In this document: positions 1-9,451 of the stretch, piece after piece
Layout of the letters: every line of letters begins with the position of its first letter
Numbering within the stretch: position 1 is the stretch's first letter
NCBI GenBank assembly: GCA_017440935.1
Contig: JAFSAO010000020.1
Location: 139,955 to 203,954, forward strand
DNA: 64,000 bases
Direction of reading: 5' to 3'
From: Opitutales bacterium
Lineage (GTDB): Bacteria; Verrucomicrobiota; Verrucomicrobiia; Opitutales; UBA953
Notes under the pieces: generated by a model
Databases searched by the model: none
What the model was told of the DNA's origin: nothing
Seen by the model: only the letters and a program-made list of their open reading frames with translations
Translations under genes and position numbers: made by a program

Positions 1-528
1 CACGGAAAGCGTGGGAAATTTCCTGCGAATGTAATCTGCGAGGCGGTCGGACGCGACGGAAACGGACGCACGCGGCATTTGTGCGGCGTAGCTCAGAAGC
101 GTATTCCCGATGGCATCGCTCAGCATTTCTTCGGAAATATACGGATTGTCGAATTGCAAAACAAAGTGCGCGGGCTTGGCAGAGATTTTTTTGAGTGTGG
201 CGGCAATGTCGCCGGGCGGTGTCAGAGGGCGCGATTGAAACCATTCGAGCGTCCAGATGCAGGGCGGCGCGCCGTGGGTTTCGGCGATGAAATTTGCGCG
301 GTCAAAATTTTCCTGAATGAAATCGCAGAGAATTGTTCGCGCCTGTTCGTAGAGGAAAACACCGCCGACGTTCCAGCGGGCTTCGGGAAAATCCGTGTCG
401 GCGAGGACGGCGAGTTTTTTCTCCTGCGGAGCGGCGGGCGAAAGCAACGTGAACGGAACGCGCGTTCCCGTGCCGGTCGCATTCGGTGTGAGGGAAATAA
501 AATTGCTCGGGGTGGAAATATTGCTCAT
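1..528 (-). CDS. Hypothetical protein, C-terminus cut by window edge
   Basis: An open frame of 176 codons runs from an ATG (complement of 526-528) off the left edge with no stop. It starts MSNISTPSNF. It lies 40 bp downstream of the gene at 569-1543 and is probably co-transcribed with it. The two proteins look like tandem paralogues: both contain an HG(A/S)P..(I/L)W segment, a D..GN.LL segment and an (A)SD.L...........P.L segment in the same order. Function is unknown. The motif-level similarity to the neighbour makes this a real gene rather than a shadow of the opposite-strand frames. Confidence 0.8.
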   Translation of the reverse strand, partial: MSNISTPSNFISLTPNATGTGTRVPFTLLSPAAPQEKKLAVLADTDFPEARWNVGGVFLYEQARTILCDFIQENFDRANFIAETHGAPPCIWTLEWFQSRPLTPPGDIAATLKKISAKPAHFVLQFDNPYISEEMLSDAIGNTLLSYAAQMPRASVSVASDRLADYIRRKFPTLSV

Positions 529-568
529 GACGTTGAGTTTTTTTGAAAAAATGTTTCCGGGAACGGCA

Positions 569-1543
569 TCAGACCGCGGGCGTGAGCGTAGACGTGGCTT
601 CGAGGAATTGAAGTTTAAGTCTCTGAACGTAGTTTTCGCCCGGCGAATCTTCCCGCAGTGCGAGGCGGAGCAGGTCGTAGAGCACGCCGGCGCCGTTGAG
701 CATTCCGCGTCCCTGCACCTTGAATTTGCGGAATCCGAGGTCGTAGAGGCGTTTAATTTCGTCCTGCGTGAGCGCGGCGCAGTTGCGTTCGGGGTCGCCG
801 ACAAGCACGTTCAGGTCGGAGCAACCGTTGTTTTTCCAGCGTTCGTCAAATTTCTGGTCAACGTGTCCGAAGTAATTCATCGCGAGGCTGGAAAGGTATT
901 TGTAGTGCCACGGACGGATTTTGCACCCGCGAATGCAGTATTCGTTGACGAGGATTTCGTAGCGGTCCTTGTCTTCGAGTTGGGAGAGCATTTCAAAATT
1001 GGTCGAATCGTCCGGATGCACCATCACTTTGTCAAAACGCTCGGCGAGTTTCCGGTAGTAATCGGCGTTCCCGCGACCGTTTTCGACGGTGACTTTGAGA
1101 ATGGAAGAAACACGTTTGAGCTTCGGATAATTTTTCCCGACGTGCTCGAAAAGTGCGTCCGACGCGCAAATGACGGCGTTGTTCCCCGTCGGGTTTTGCT
1201 TTTCAAAAAAATTTAAAAGCGCGTTCCCGGTCGGGTCGGAAACGTGTTCTTCCTTGAGCAGGTGGTTTGTGAACGTGAGGTCGACGGCGATTCCGCGGCG
1301 TGCGTAGGCAAGACCGGCGTCGCGCATTTGCTCGGCGGTGCAGGCGGCGCGAGGCAAAACGCGTCCGCTGTTCCAGAGAAAAAGCGGTGAGCCGTGCACG
1401 AGTTTCAGAATTTTGATGCCTGTTGTTTGCAGGAAAAAATCATGAAACAAAAGCAACTCGCGGTCGTTGACGAATGCGCCGGATACGTCCCAAAACGCGT
1501 CGGGCCAGAGCGGATTGACGAAGGAAGAAATCGGGGAAGTCAT
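569..1543 (-). CDS. Hypothetical protein with weak U32/TIM-barrel-like features
   Basis: A 324-aa predicted cytoplasmic protein with no signal peptide. A Cys-rich stretch (EYCIRGCKIRPWHYKYL, about residues 200-216) and a late FRKFKVQGRG segment recall the cysteine cluster and the 'kI.GR' strand of peptidase-U32-like proteins. The resemblance is weak and I do not assign a function. The downstream gene at 1-528 looks like a paralogue. A promoter-like element lies directly upstream (1553-1591). The gene is divergent from tatA. Confidence 0.8.
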   Translation of the reverse strand: MTSPISSFVNPLWPDAFWDVSGAFVNDRELLLFHDFFLQTTGIKILKLVHGSPLFLWNSGRVLPRAACTAEQMRDAGLAYARRGIAVDLTFTNHLLKEEHVSDPTGNALLNFFEKQNPTGNNAVICASDALFEHVGKNYPKLKRVSSILKVTVENGRGNADYYRKLAERFDKVMVHPDDSTNFEMLSQLEDKDRYEILVNEYCIRGCKIRPWHYKYLSSLAMNYFGHVDQKFDERWKNNGCSDLNVLVGDPERNCAALTQDEIKRLYDLGFRKFKVQGRGMLNGAGVLYDLLRLALREDSPGENYVQRLKLQFLEATSTLTPAV

Positions 1544-1552
1544 TTTGTGGAA

Positions 1553-1591
1553 GGATAACGTGTTCCCGTGAGTTCCCGCAAATTGAAATTT
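1553..1591 (-). promoter_or_regulatory. Promoter-like element, AAATTTCAATTTGCGG class
   Basis: On the minus strand the conserved AAATTTCAATTTGCGG block is followed, after 17 nt, by TTATCC. Reading TTGCGG (1576-1581) as -35 and TTATCC (1553-1558) as -10 puts the start point within a few bases of the ATG at 1543. The same block precedes the genes starting at 34179, 54176 and, in degenerate form, 50182. The promoter role is an inference. Confidence 0.45.
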
Positions 1592-1659
1592 AGCGAAGAA
1601 TGCTCTGATAAAAAAAACAAATTTGCATCACGGGAACGCTGAGTTTTTGAGAAAATGCG

Positions 1660-1688
1660 TTGCCGCATACTTGGAGAGCTCGCATAAT
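1660..1688 (+). promoter_or_regulatory. Candidate sigma70-type promoter of tatA
   Basis: TTGCCG (1660-1665), a 17-bp spacer and CATAAT (1683-1688) precede the tatA ATG at 1715. This would give a leader of roughly 20 nt. Read by eye only. Confidence 0.4.
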
Positions 1689-1714
1689 CACAACCAAAAA
1701 AGTAAAACGAAACG

Positions 1715-2014
1715 ATGCAAACATTATCCCACATCGAAATTTTGGCGGCGGTAACGCCGACGACCATTATCATTGTTTTGGTGCTGATTCTGCTGATTTT
1801 CGGCGGAAAAAAGTTGCCGGAACTTGCTCGAGGGCTCGGGAAAGCCCGTCGCGAATTTAAGCGTGCGAGCGAAGAAATCGACGATGAAGTGAAATCAGCG
1901 ATTGAAGCCGACGAGCGAGCCGACGTGCGCCGCAAACTCATCGAAGAAGAGGAGCGCAAAAAAATCCGCGAACGCATCGAAGCGGAAGAGCGGGAAAAAT
2001 TGGAGAATAAATAA
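1715..2014 (+). CDS. tatA: Sec-independent (Tat) translocase subunit TatA/TatE
   Basis: A 99-aa protein with one N-terminal membrane helix (about residues 10-30), the hinge FGGKKLPELARGLGKA and a charged amphipathic C-terminal region, the standard TatA layout. TatA oligomers form the membrane passage for folded twin-arginine substrates. The FGxxKLPEL motif is diagnostic for TatA/E. No tatB or tatC is visible nearby. It stands alone between a divergent hypothetical gene and dsbD. Confidence 0.93.
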   Translation: MQTLSHIEILAAVTPTTIIIVLVLILLIFGGKKLPELARGLGKARREFKRASEEIDDEVKSAIEADERADVRRKLIEEEERKKIRERIEAEEREKLENK

Positions 2015-2115
2015 AATGCAACCGGCAAAAACGGTGTGCATCGTATTTTTAATGATTTTTCCAAGTCAAAATCCTTCTTTTTCTTCTGTTCCTTTCCGGT
2101 AAAAATAAAAATCTT

Positions 2116-4305
2116 ATGAAAAAAATTCTTTCTCTTCTCCTTGCCTTTGCGGCGGCGTGCACGGGAACGACCGTGGCGGCACAAGAATCCGAATTTTCCT
2201 TTGCGGATACGCCGTTTGCAGCGTTTGCCGCTCCCGCGCAATCGGCGCGGACGACCAATGTCGAAGTGGTCGGTGTTAACGAGTGGGCGAGCGACTCCGA
2301 CGTGCGCTGTTTCTCGATTCTTCTCAAAATGACGATGCAACCCGGCTGGCATCTTTACTGGAAAAATCCGGGCGAAGCCGGAATGCCGCTCAGCGTTGAA
2401 TGGAAAGGCGTTCCCGCAGACGTGACTTTTATCGGATGGGATTGGAGCACGCCGAAATATTACGAGCTTCAAGGCCTTGCGAGCTACGTTTATGAAAACA
2501 TCGCCTACGTCGAAATCAATTTCTGCGTCCCTAAAAATATTCCTGCGGCGAAAATTGCACTCACGGGAACGGCTTCTTGGCTTGCTTGCGACGACAACGG
2601 CTGTTTCCCGCAGGACAAGGAAATTTCCGTCGAGATTGATTTGGCAAAAGATTTGAGCAGTGTCGAACCCACGCCGGAATTTCGCGAAGCGGAAAAAGCG
2701 TTCCCGTTTCCCTTGGGACCCGAGCACCTTACCTCGACGTTTTCAGAAAAGTCCGGCGCGGTTGAAATTTCTTTGAAGAGAATCGACGGAGTGGCGTTTC
2801 CCGCCAATTCCCGTTTTTTCCCGGAAAGCGAAAAATTTGAGGCTTCTGCGGCAACGGTTGTTCCCGTAGCAAAAAACGGCGCATTGGTTTTTGAGCTACC
2901 TCTTCGTAGCGGTGAAAAAATTGCCGGCGTGGAAGATCTTGCCGGCGTGCTTGTTGCACCGGACGGAAGCGCAATCGGTGTTTCCGGCGAAACGTTTTCT
3001 TCCGAAAACGCAACGGATATCGCAGCGGCGGGAACGCTTGCAACGCAAGGTGACGCTACTTTCGCCGAGGCGCCTGCCGAATTCTCGCTTGATTTCGCGT
3101 TCCTCGGCTTGCTCCTGCTCGCTTTTGCAGGCGGACTGATTTTGAACCTGATGCCCTGTGTTTTCCCGGTGCTTGGTCTGAAAATCATGCACTTCGTCGG
3201 CAAGGCGGGTTCGGATAAAAAGAAAATTGCGCGCCACGGCTTTGTTTTCGGAGCAGGCGTGCTGATTTCGTTCTGGATTCTTGCGGGAGCGCTGGCAGTT
3301 TTGCGCAGCGGCGGCGAACAACTCGGCTGGGGCTTCCAATTGCAGGAACCGGGCTTTGTCTACGGCATGATTTTGCTGATGCTTGTGTTCGGGCTTTCGA
3401 TGTCGGGAGTGTTTGAATTTGGCGTCGGTGCGACGAGTGTCGGCGGATCGCTCACGGAAAAATCCGGCTACGCGGGGTCGTTTTTCTCCGGCGTTTTGGC
3501 AGTCATTATCGCTACGCCGTGTGCGGCGCCGTTTCTCGCACCCGCGCTCGGAAGTGCGCTGACTTTGCCGCTCGTGCCGTCGTTCGCGCTGTTTACGGCG
3601 ATTGCGATCGGGCTTGCCGCTCCGTATGTGATTTTATCCTGCGTTCCCGCGTTGCTGAAATTTTTGCCGAAACCCGGAGCGTGGATGGAAACGTTCAAGC
3701 AAGCGATGGCGTTTTTGCTCTACGCGCCTGCGTTGTATTTCGTCTGGGTGCTGATGGGGCAGGTGGAAGATGCGTTTACGCAACGCGATTTGCTGCTCTC
3801 GCTCTCCGTTGTCGCGCTCGCGTGCTGGATTTACGGAAAGTGGGCAACGCCGTGGCGTTCCCGTTTTGCGCGTATCGCGGGAACGCTCGTCGCGCTTGTT
3901 CTTTTTGCGGGAACGGTGTTTTATGCGCTGAATCTGCTTTACGGGAAAAAGTCCGAAGACTGGATTACATGGTCTCCCGAAGCACAGGCGGAAGCCTTGG
4001 AAGACGGGAAAATCGTTTATATTGATTTTACGGCGCGTTGGTGTGCGACTTGCCAAGTTAATAAACGCGTTTACGATGATCCCGCGCTGAAAAAAGAACT
4101 CGATGATGCCAATGTCGTAAAAATGCGGGCGGATTGGACGAACAAAAATGCGACTATCGCCGCCGAGCTTGAAAAATACGGTCGCGCCGCCGTTCCCGTG
4201 AACGTTTTCCTCAAAGAGGACAAAGAACCCGTTATTCTTGGCGAACTCTTTTCCGGTCCCGGAACCGTTTCCGCCGGATTGCAGGAAATCACGGCGGACG
4301 AGTAA
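2116..4305 (+). CDS. dsbD: Thiol:disulfide interchange protein, DsbD/ScsB family
   Basis: 729 aa. A signal peptide is followed by a periplasmic N-terminal domain containing CDDNGCFP, then about eight membrane helices from roughly residue 325. The helices carry the conserved cysteines in LNLMPCVFP and ATPCAAPF. The C-terminus is a thioredoxin domain with WCATC at about residues 642-646. This architecture carries electrons from cytoplasmic thioredoxin to periplasmic disulfides. The N-terminal domain resembles the ScsB/'DsbD alpha'-like form more than the classical E. coli domain. Confidence 0.92.
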   Translation: MKKILSLLLAFAAACTGTTVAAQESEFSFADTPFAAFAAPAQSARTTNVEVVGVNEWASDSDVRCFSILLKMTMQPGWHLYWKNPGEAGMPLSVEWKGVPADVTFIGWDWSTPKYYELQGLASYVYENIAYVEINFCVPKNIPAAKIALTGTASWLACDDNGCFPQDKEISVEIDLAKDLSSVEPTPEFREAEKAFPFPLGPEHLTSTFSEKSGAVEISLKRIDGVAFPANSRFFPESEKFEASAATVVPVAKNGALVFELPLRSGEKIAGVEDLAGVLVAPDGSAIGVSGETFSSENATDIAAAGTLATQGDATFAEAPAEFSLDFAFLGLLLLAFAGGLILNLMPCVFPVLGLKIMHFVGKAGSDKKKIARHGFVFGAGVLISFWILAGALAVLRSGGEQLGWGFQLQEPGFVYGMILLMLVFGLSMSGVFEFGVGATSVGGSLTEKSGYAGSFFSGVLAVIIATPCAAPFLAPALGSALTLPLVPSFALFTAIAIGLAAPYVILSCVPALLKFLPKPGAWMETFKQAMAFLLYAPALYFVWVLMGQVEDAFTQRDLLLSLSVVALACWIYGKWATPWRSRFARIAGTLVALVLFAGTVFYALNLLYGKKSEDWITWSPEAQAEALEDGKIVYIDFTARWCATCQVNKRVYDDPALKKELDDANVVKMRADWTNKNATIAAELEKYGRAAVPVNVFLKEDKEPVILGELFSGPGTVSAGLQEITADE

Positions 4306-4357
4306 GGAGAAAAGTCTTCTCTTTACTCGGAATCTCGCTTATTCCCTTGAACGAAAA

Positions 4358-4379
4358 GGGGATTTTTGTGAAAATCCCC
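4358..4379. terminator. Hairpin after dsbD, possible terminator
   Basis: GGGGATTTT (4358-4366) pairs with AAAATCCCC (4371-4379) across a 4-nt loop. It lies about 50 bp beyond the dsbD stop. No long T run follows, so the terminator role is uncertain. Confidence 0.4.
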
Positions 4380-4401
4380 GTTATTCCCCAGATATTTTTC
4401 T

Positions 4402-7400
4402 ATGAGCCCTAATTTTTTTGAAAAACGTTCCCGTCGCGGGTTTTCATTGGTCGTGTCGCTGGTGATGATGGCACTGATGCTGATGATTGCCATTACGCTC
4501 GTTTCGTTTGTCTATGTGCAAGCGCGCCTGACGGAAAGCAAGCTGAAGCGTTCTCAGGCGCAGATTAATGCTATCAGCGGGATGCGCGTCGCCTTGGGAC
4601 AGCTTCAACTTTTAACGGGGGATGACCAGCGCGTTACCGCGACGGCGGATCTTTTCGGGGAGGCGGAAAACAGTTCTCTGCCTGCCGGCGAAGCATTTAA
4701 CGGAAAACGTTTTTGGACCGGCGTTTGGGCAACGGGCGGTTTGGACAAGACGAAAATTCGCGATTGGAGCATTTACTCTCCGGATAAGAAACCGTTTCTC
4801 GGCTGGCTTGTTTCCGATTACGACGAGAACAAGGAAGTTTACGCTCCGAACGAAAGCCCGGTGAATCGGAATTCCGCTTCGCAGTCGAACGCGACGTTAC
4901 TCAAGGTCGCGCAGAGCGAATTTCGCGTGGACGATGAAAAAATCGATGTCGTTACGCTTGTCGGGAAAGGAACGCTGGGAGCTAATCGCGATGCGGCGGA
5001 CGAACTTTCTTTTAACGAACGCGAAGTTAAAGTGCGCCGCGTGCCGCTGATGAAATATTCTGCGGCGTCGAACGAAGAAATTCGCCCGATTACGGGCTCG
5101 TTTGCTTATTGGGTCGGCGACGAAGGCGTGAAAGCCCGCGTGAACATTCCGGACGCGACGGACGAAAAATTTCTCCAACAGCCGGATTGGAATCGCCGTT
5201 ATAACATTGTCGCCCAGCGCAACGGTGTTTCGCTTGTCGAAGGGCTGGAACGCTTTGAATCGTGGTGGGAAAAAGATGTGGAAGCTGCAAACACGGCATC
5301 TGCAACCCGCTTGGGCTATGTTTCCAACGCGGGAACGCTTCCCGTCTACGTCGAAGCTCTCGGCGGCGGGAACGCCGCCGAAATCAAGGAAAGCGCACGC
5401 AAACTTTTCCACGATGTTTCCTTCGTTTCCCAAGGGATTTTTACCGACACTTATAACGGCGGCTTGAAAACCGACCTTTCTCTGGCGTTTGAAATGCCGT
5501 GGTTCAGTGAAGGCTCGTGGAGAAAAGGTTTTCGCGATATCAAACAGTTTCACGGGAGCGGCGAAAAGAATGACTTGAATCTGCTGAGCAAATTTAAAGT
5601 TCCCGCCGATGAAAAATGGTGGACGACGCAGCCGGAGGACGGTCTTGGGTATCTTTACGAAATCACGACCGGGGAAACGACGCGTAACGGGAACAATAAC
5701 GTTGATTACCTGCGCGGACCGACTTGGGACGTCGTGCGCAATTATTACCGCCTCTACAAGCGAGAAGACGAACAAAAAGGTTTTCGCGGGCTTAAACCGC
5801 GGGAAAAAGATTCTTGGATCGCGGTTGGTAGCAAGCCGTATTCCTACATCGTCGGTGCGGAAAACGACCAAGGGCACGGTGTTAACCTCGGCGGTTATTT
5901 CGGTCCGAAAGGAAATTACGCACTCATTTCAGCCCGCCATACGCTGAAATACTGGAAAAGCCGTGGAGCGCTCCTCCCGGAATTTCACGGAAAAGACCGG
6001 AAAATGACCAGTGACGGGCGCAGCTATGATTTCCCGCTGATTATTCCGCAGGCGATGCGCATTGCACCGATTGTGCGGCGTATGGTTATCCGCTGTTCGA
6101 TTATCATGAATCAGGATACGGCGGCGCTTTGCTTTGACCCGATTTTTACAATTCACAATCCGTATAACGTGCCGATGGAGTTTTACGGCTTCGGTGCGTA
6201 TTGGACAAAGTTTTATCCCTTCCATTTCCGTTTGAGGCGAACCGATACGGACGATGCCGGAAAGGCAAAAAACTGGCCGGGAACGAACAGCCCCATTTTG
6301 GATTGCAACTTCCTCAGTATCATGGGGCAAAACTCCGGCGACATCGTTTGCACGGCTCGTGTTTTCGCGGGAACGGACGACGTCAACAAAGCGTCGAGCG
6401 GAACGATTCGTTTGGAACCGGGCGAAGTTAAAGTCGTGTTCCCGACATCTTCTGCGCTCACCAATTCCGGGCTCACCAACAGCAACATGGTCATTTCCAT
6501 CGGAGATTTTGACTACGAAGAAAAGGGCGCGGCGGCGATTCGCCTGCCGGGGATTAATCTGAGCCTGCTTCAACAGGGCGGAACGCAAGAAGCATTGAAT
6601 TTTGAAATCGATTACGGTCCGTTTGAAAACGTTGCGAGCACGAATTCGCTCTACAACGACTTGGATCAGGTTGCGTTCAATCTTTACTATCCGATTGCAT
6701 CGACGGGGGAAAATCTGGAAACGCGAAACGGTGTCCAGCGCATTTGGCGCCGCGTGATGGACCTTGTCGATATTTCCGACGAAAATCTTACCCAGGTGAT
6801 CGCATTCCGCCGATTCCTGCAGCCGGACGGCGGTTGGCGTAACAACGTCGCGACCGGGCAGCAGACGGGCGGAACCGGCGTTCTTAATTCCGAAAAAACG
6901 TTTTTTGCCTATATCGACGTTTACAATCAGACGTCAAAGGATTCTCCGTTGGTCGGTCCGCTCGTCACGAATCCTCGCGCGTGGGTGATGGATCCTCGCG
7001 CGTGGGATGCGAATATGAAGGATCGCAATGTCGCACTCGGTTGGAAAAAAACAATCGAAACGGATTCCGGCATCGGACCTGTGCAGTATTCTTCCAAAAA
7101 AGGATTCTGGGGCGACGGTCTCGGGCAGGGCGAAGGACAGACGAACATTGTTCTATTTGAAATTCCGACTGCACCGTTGCTTTCGCTCGGACAGCTTCAG
7201 CATGTGGAATGTTCCGTCCTTGATACGGAGCCGGGCTACGTTATCGGAAATTCCTATCCCAACATCGGAATCGAAGACTTGAGCGAAATCTTTTTCTGGC
7301 CGGAAGAAGGTTATATGCGTGACGGCGTTCCCGAACGCGTTGCCAATCTGCATTCTCCTCAACCGCGCGCCGATACGCCGTTTGCCGCAAACATAAATCT

Positions 7401-8484
7401 GTTCGATCGCTACTTCTTTTCCGGAATCAACTTCGGAAAGACGGATTCTGCGCAGGAGGACGACATTGACGCTTTTGTCGAAAAAGTTTTTTCGGCAGAC
7501 GAAAAAGTTTCTCCGTTCCCGAACAAACGTGTCGGTCTGATTCGCGATTTCGGTAACCGCAAAGAAGCGAATGTGCGAAAAGATTTTTACGACCCCGAAA
7601 AAGTTGCGCGCAATCTGCTTCTCAACGGCTCGTTTAACATCAATTCGACAAGCGTTGAGGCTTGGGTCGCCGTGCTTTCCGGCTTGCAGGGAAAAATGTT
7701 GTTCGTCGACGGCAAATTCAAAGAAATTTCGGAAACGCCGTTCGCACGCTTCATCTCCCTTATCGGAAAATCCGTCGGCGGGTTCGGCTCTGCTGCCGAT
7801 AATTCCGGTGACGACGGGAACGGCTGGCGCTGGTATGTGGAGGCAGGTGAAGATGAAATTCGCAAACTCGCCGAATCCATGGTCGAACAGGTCAAAAAAC
7901 GCGGTCCGTTTATGTCGATGGGCGATTTTGTCAATCGTCGCCTTGCCAAAGGAGACAACGGGCAAGCCGGTGCGCTTCAGGCTGCGATCGACGATTCAAA
8001 AATCAATAAGAATCGCGCCGGAAGTTTCGGCGACACCGGAGCAAGCAATCCGGACACGTCACGCTATCCGAATCTTTTCTCCACGGGAGAAAAAACTGAT
8101 AAGAAGGGCGTTCCCGGATATGTTACGCAGGGAGATATTCTTGCAAACGTCGGTTCCGCATTCTCGGCGCGTTCGGATACTTTCACAATTCGTGCCTACG
8201 GAGATATTTCCGGAGTGACGGGAACGCCGGAAGCACGTGCATGGTGCGAAGCCGTTGTTCAGCGCGTTCCCGAGTTTTTTGTTCCGCAGGAAGATGAGAA
8301 CGAGGAAATGATCGACAGCGTAAAGTTCTTGGAAAACTACCGCGATCGTCAACCCGACGGACAGCCGAAAAACCACGTTCTCGAAAAATGGGAACGTAAC
8401 GAAAAACTTTCCGCCGTGAACGCGCTTTTCGGTCGACGCTACAAGATTATTTCGTTCCGTTGGCTCTCGCAGGACGAAATCTAA
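4402..8484 (+). CDS. Very large prepilin-like exported protein (verrucomicrobial type)
   Basis: 1360 aa. The N-terminus RRGFSLVVSLVMM followed by a hydrophobic helix resembles a type IV prepilin/pseudopilin N-methylation segment. Just after it, QLQLLTGDDQRVTATADL matches a motif I associate with very large verrucomicrobial proteins of the 'Verru_Chthon cassette protein A'/PilX-like kind. The rest appears to be a long extracytoplasmic region with no enzyme motif that I recognise. No minor pilin or assembly genes adjoin it. Role is unknown; a surface or secretion-related structural protein is plausible. Confidence 0.85.
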   Translation: MSPNFFEKRSRRGFSLVVSLVMMALMLMIAITLVSFVYVQARLTESKLKRSQAQINAISGMRVALGQLQLLTGDDQRVTATADLFGEAENSSLPAGEAFNGKRFWTGVWATGGLDKTKIRDWSIYSPDKKPFLGWLVSDYDENKEVYAPNESPVNRNSASQSNATLLKVAQSEFRVDDEKIDVVTLVGKGTLGANRDAADELSFNEREVKVRRVPLMKYSAASNEEIRPITGSFAYWVGDEGVKARVNIPDATDEKFLQQPDWNRRYNIVAQRNGVSLVEGLERFESWWEKDVEAANTASATRLGYVSNAGTLPVYVEALGGGNAAEIKESARKLFHDVSFVSQGIFTDTYNGGLKTDLSLAFEMPWFSEGSWRKGFRDIKQFHGSGEKNDLNLLSKFKVPADEKWWTTQPEDGLGYLYEITTGETTRNGNNNVDYLRGPTWDVVRNYYRLYKREDEQKGFRGLKPREKDSWIAVGSKPYSYIVGAENDQGHGVNLGGYFGPKGNYALISARHTLKYWKSRGALLPEFHGKDRKMTSDGRSYDFPLIIPQAMRIAPIVRRMVIRCSIIMNQDTAALCFDPIFTIHNPYNVPMEFYGFGAYWTKFYPFHFRLRRTDTDDAGKAKNWPGTNSPILDCNFLSIMGQNSGDIVCTARVFAGTDDVNKASSGTIRLEPGEVKVVFPTSSALTNSGLTNSNMVISIGDFDYEEKGAAAIRLPGINLSLLQQGGTQEALNFEIDYGPFENVASTNSLYNDLDQVAFNLYYPIASTGENLETRNGVQRIWRRVMDLVDISDENLTQVIAFRRFLQPDGGWRNNVATGQQTGGTGVLNSEKTFFAYIDVYNQTSKDSPLVGPLVTNPRAWVMDPRAWDANMKDRNVALGWKKTIETDSGIGPVQYSSKKGFWGDGLGQGEGQTNIVLFEIPTAPLLSLGQLQHVECSVLDTEPGYVIGNSYPNIGIEDLSEIFFWPEEGYMRDGVPERVANLHSPQPRADTPFAANINLFDRYFFSGINFGKTDSAQEDDIDAFVEKVFSADEKVSPFPNKRVGLIRDFGNRKEANVRKDFYDPEKVARNLLLNGSFNINSTSVEAWVAVLSGLQGKMLFVDGKFKEISETPFARFISLIGKSVGGFGSAADNSGDDGNGWRWYVEAGEDEIRKLAESMVEQVKKRGPFMSMGDFVNRRLAKGDNGQAGALQAAIDDSKINKNRAGSFGDTGASNPDTSRYPNLFSTGEKTDKKGVPGYVTQGDILANVGSAFSARSDTFTIRAYGDISGVTGTPEARAWCEAVVQRVPEFFVPQEDENEEMIDSVKFLENYRDRQPDGQPKNHVLEKWERNEKLSAVNALFGRRYKIISFRWLSQDEI

Positions 8485-8503
8485 GTCCATGAGTGTTAGA
8501 CTT

Positions 8504-8530
8504 CGGGTAGTGAAAAATTCTCATTACCCG
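8504..8530. terminator. Hairpin after the prepilin-like gene
   Basis: CGGGTA (8504-8509) pairs with TACCCG (8525-8530), and the pairing extends imperfectly inward. It is followed by a T-containing stretch before the next start codon. A weak terminator candidate. Confidence 0.3.
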
Positions 8531-8561
8531 ATGAATTCATCAACGTCTTTTCTGATTTTTT

Positions 8562-9395
8562 ATGAAATACTTCAAATACTTATTTATCGGATTACTCGGG
8601 CTGCTTTCTGCGGTAACGGCAGAAGCGCAGGCGCGTCGCGGCGGCGTTCCCGCAGCGGAAACAGATACGGTTACGTTCCGTTGTGCGTATTGGGAAAAAC
8701 CGGCAAATGCCCCGCAACTCTTTGTTAAGGAAGGACGAGATTACGTCTATCTCAATGTCCTGAAAATGGCGTTTGCGCGTCCTTACAAGTATCGCGGAGT
8801 GTTGCCGATTCCGGTTTTCCGCAAAGCGACACCGGAAGAAGTGGCTCAACGCAAAGCGGAAGGCGTAAAGGCGGCGGACTTGGAGTATGTGCCGCTGCTC
8901 GCCATCAATCCGCGCGGCATGAAAGACATCGGTGTCATTTTCCTGCCCGGCGCCTTGGAACGAAAAACGGAAGACTCCCAGCTTGTTTTCGACTACAGCG
9001 AAAAGACGTTCCCGTATGGAGCCATTCGCGTTCTTAATTTTTCCGGACGCGCGTTGCTGGGACGCCTGATTCCTCAAGACGAGGAGAAAAAGGGGGAAAA
9101 TTTCCGTCTGAAAAATCGTGAAGCGTTTCTTTCCAAGCCTTTCGACGACGAACGCCAAATTTACGAAATTCAGCTCGCGACCGTCGTGAACAAAAAACCG
9201 ACGAAGGTGTTTTCTTCCGCTGCTGCATTTTACAAAACCAACCGCGTTCTGCTTTTCATCGTTCCCGCGGATAGCAAATCGGCAAAGGACCAAAACGGCA
9301 TTCCGCAGTTGGACTTCCGCATGATTAAGGATCAGCGTCCGCTCACTCCGCCGAAGCCCGAAAATGCTCCCGCGCCCAAACCCGCCGCGCGTTAA
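8562..9395 (+). CDS. Exported hypothetical protein, FRCAYWEKP family, paralogue 1
   Basis: 277 aa with an N-terminal signal peptide ending near AEAQA. After residue 37 it has VTFRCAYWEKPANAP, then a predicted beta-rich domain (FRKAT.., INPRGMKDIGVIFLPG.., IRVLNFSGRALLG), and ends in a Pro-rich tail. The next gene shares the same domain order (FRCAYWEKPKNA, PCGMDNLAAVILP, IKVVNWSGKDIKG). I recognise no enzymatic motif. Both are probably periplasmic or envelope proteins produced from one transcript. Confidence 0.85.
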   Translation: MKYFKYLFIGLLGLLSAVTAEAQARRGGVPAAETDTVTFRCAYWEKPANAPQLFVKEGRDYVYLNVLKMAFARPYKYRGVLPIPVFRKATPEEVAQRKAEGVKAADLEYVPLLAINPRGMKDIGVIFLPGALERKTEDSQLVFDYSEKTFPYGAIRVLNFSGRALLGRLIPQDEEKKGENFRLKNREAFLSKPFDDERQIYEIQLATVVNKKPTKVFSSAAAFYKTNRVLLFIVPADSKSAKDQNGIPQLDFRMIKDQRPLTPPKPENAPAPKPAAR

Positions 9396-9451
9396 TTCTT
9401 TTTTTCAACCACTGAGATTTCTCCCGTTAAAACTTCAACGCCAAAGCTCCC

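Noticed and set aside
395-1216. 273-aa plus-strand frame opposite the left-edge genes
   Set aside because: The minus-strand proteins show motif conservation between paralogues, which the plus frame lacks.
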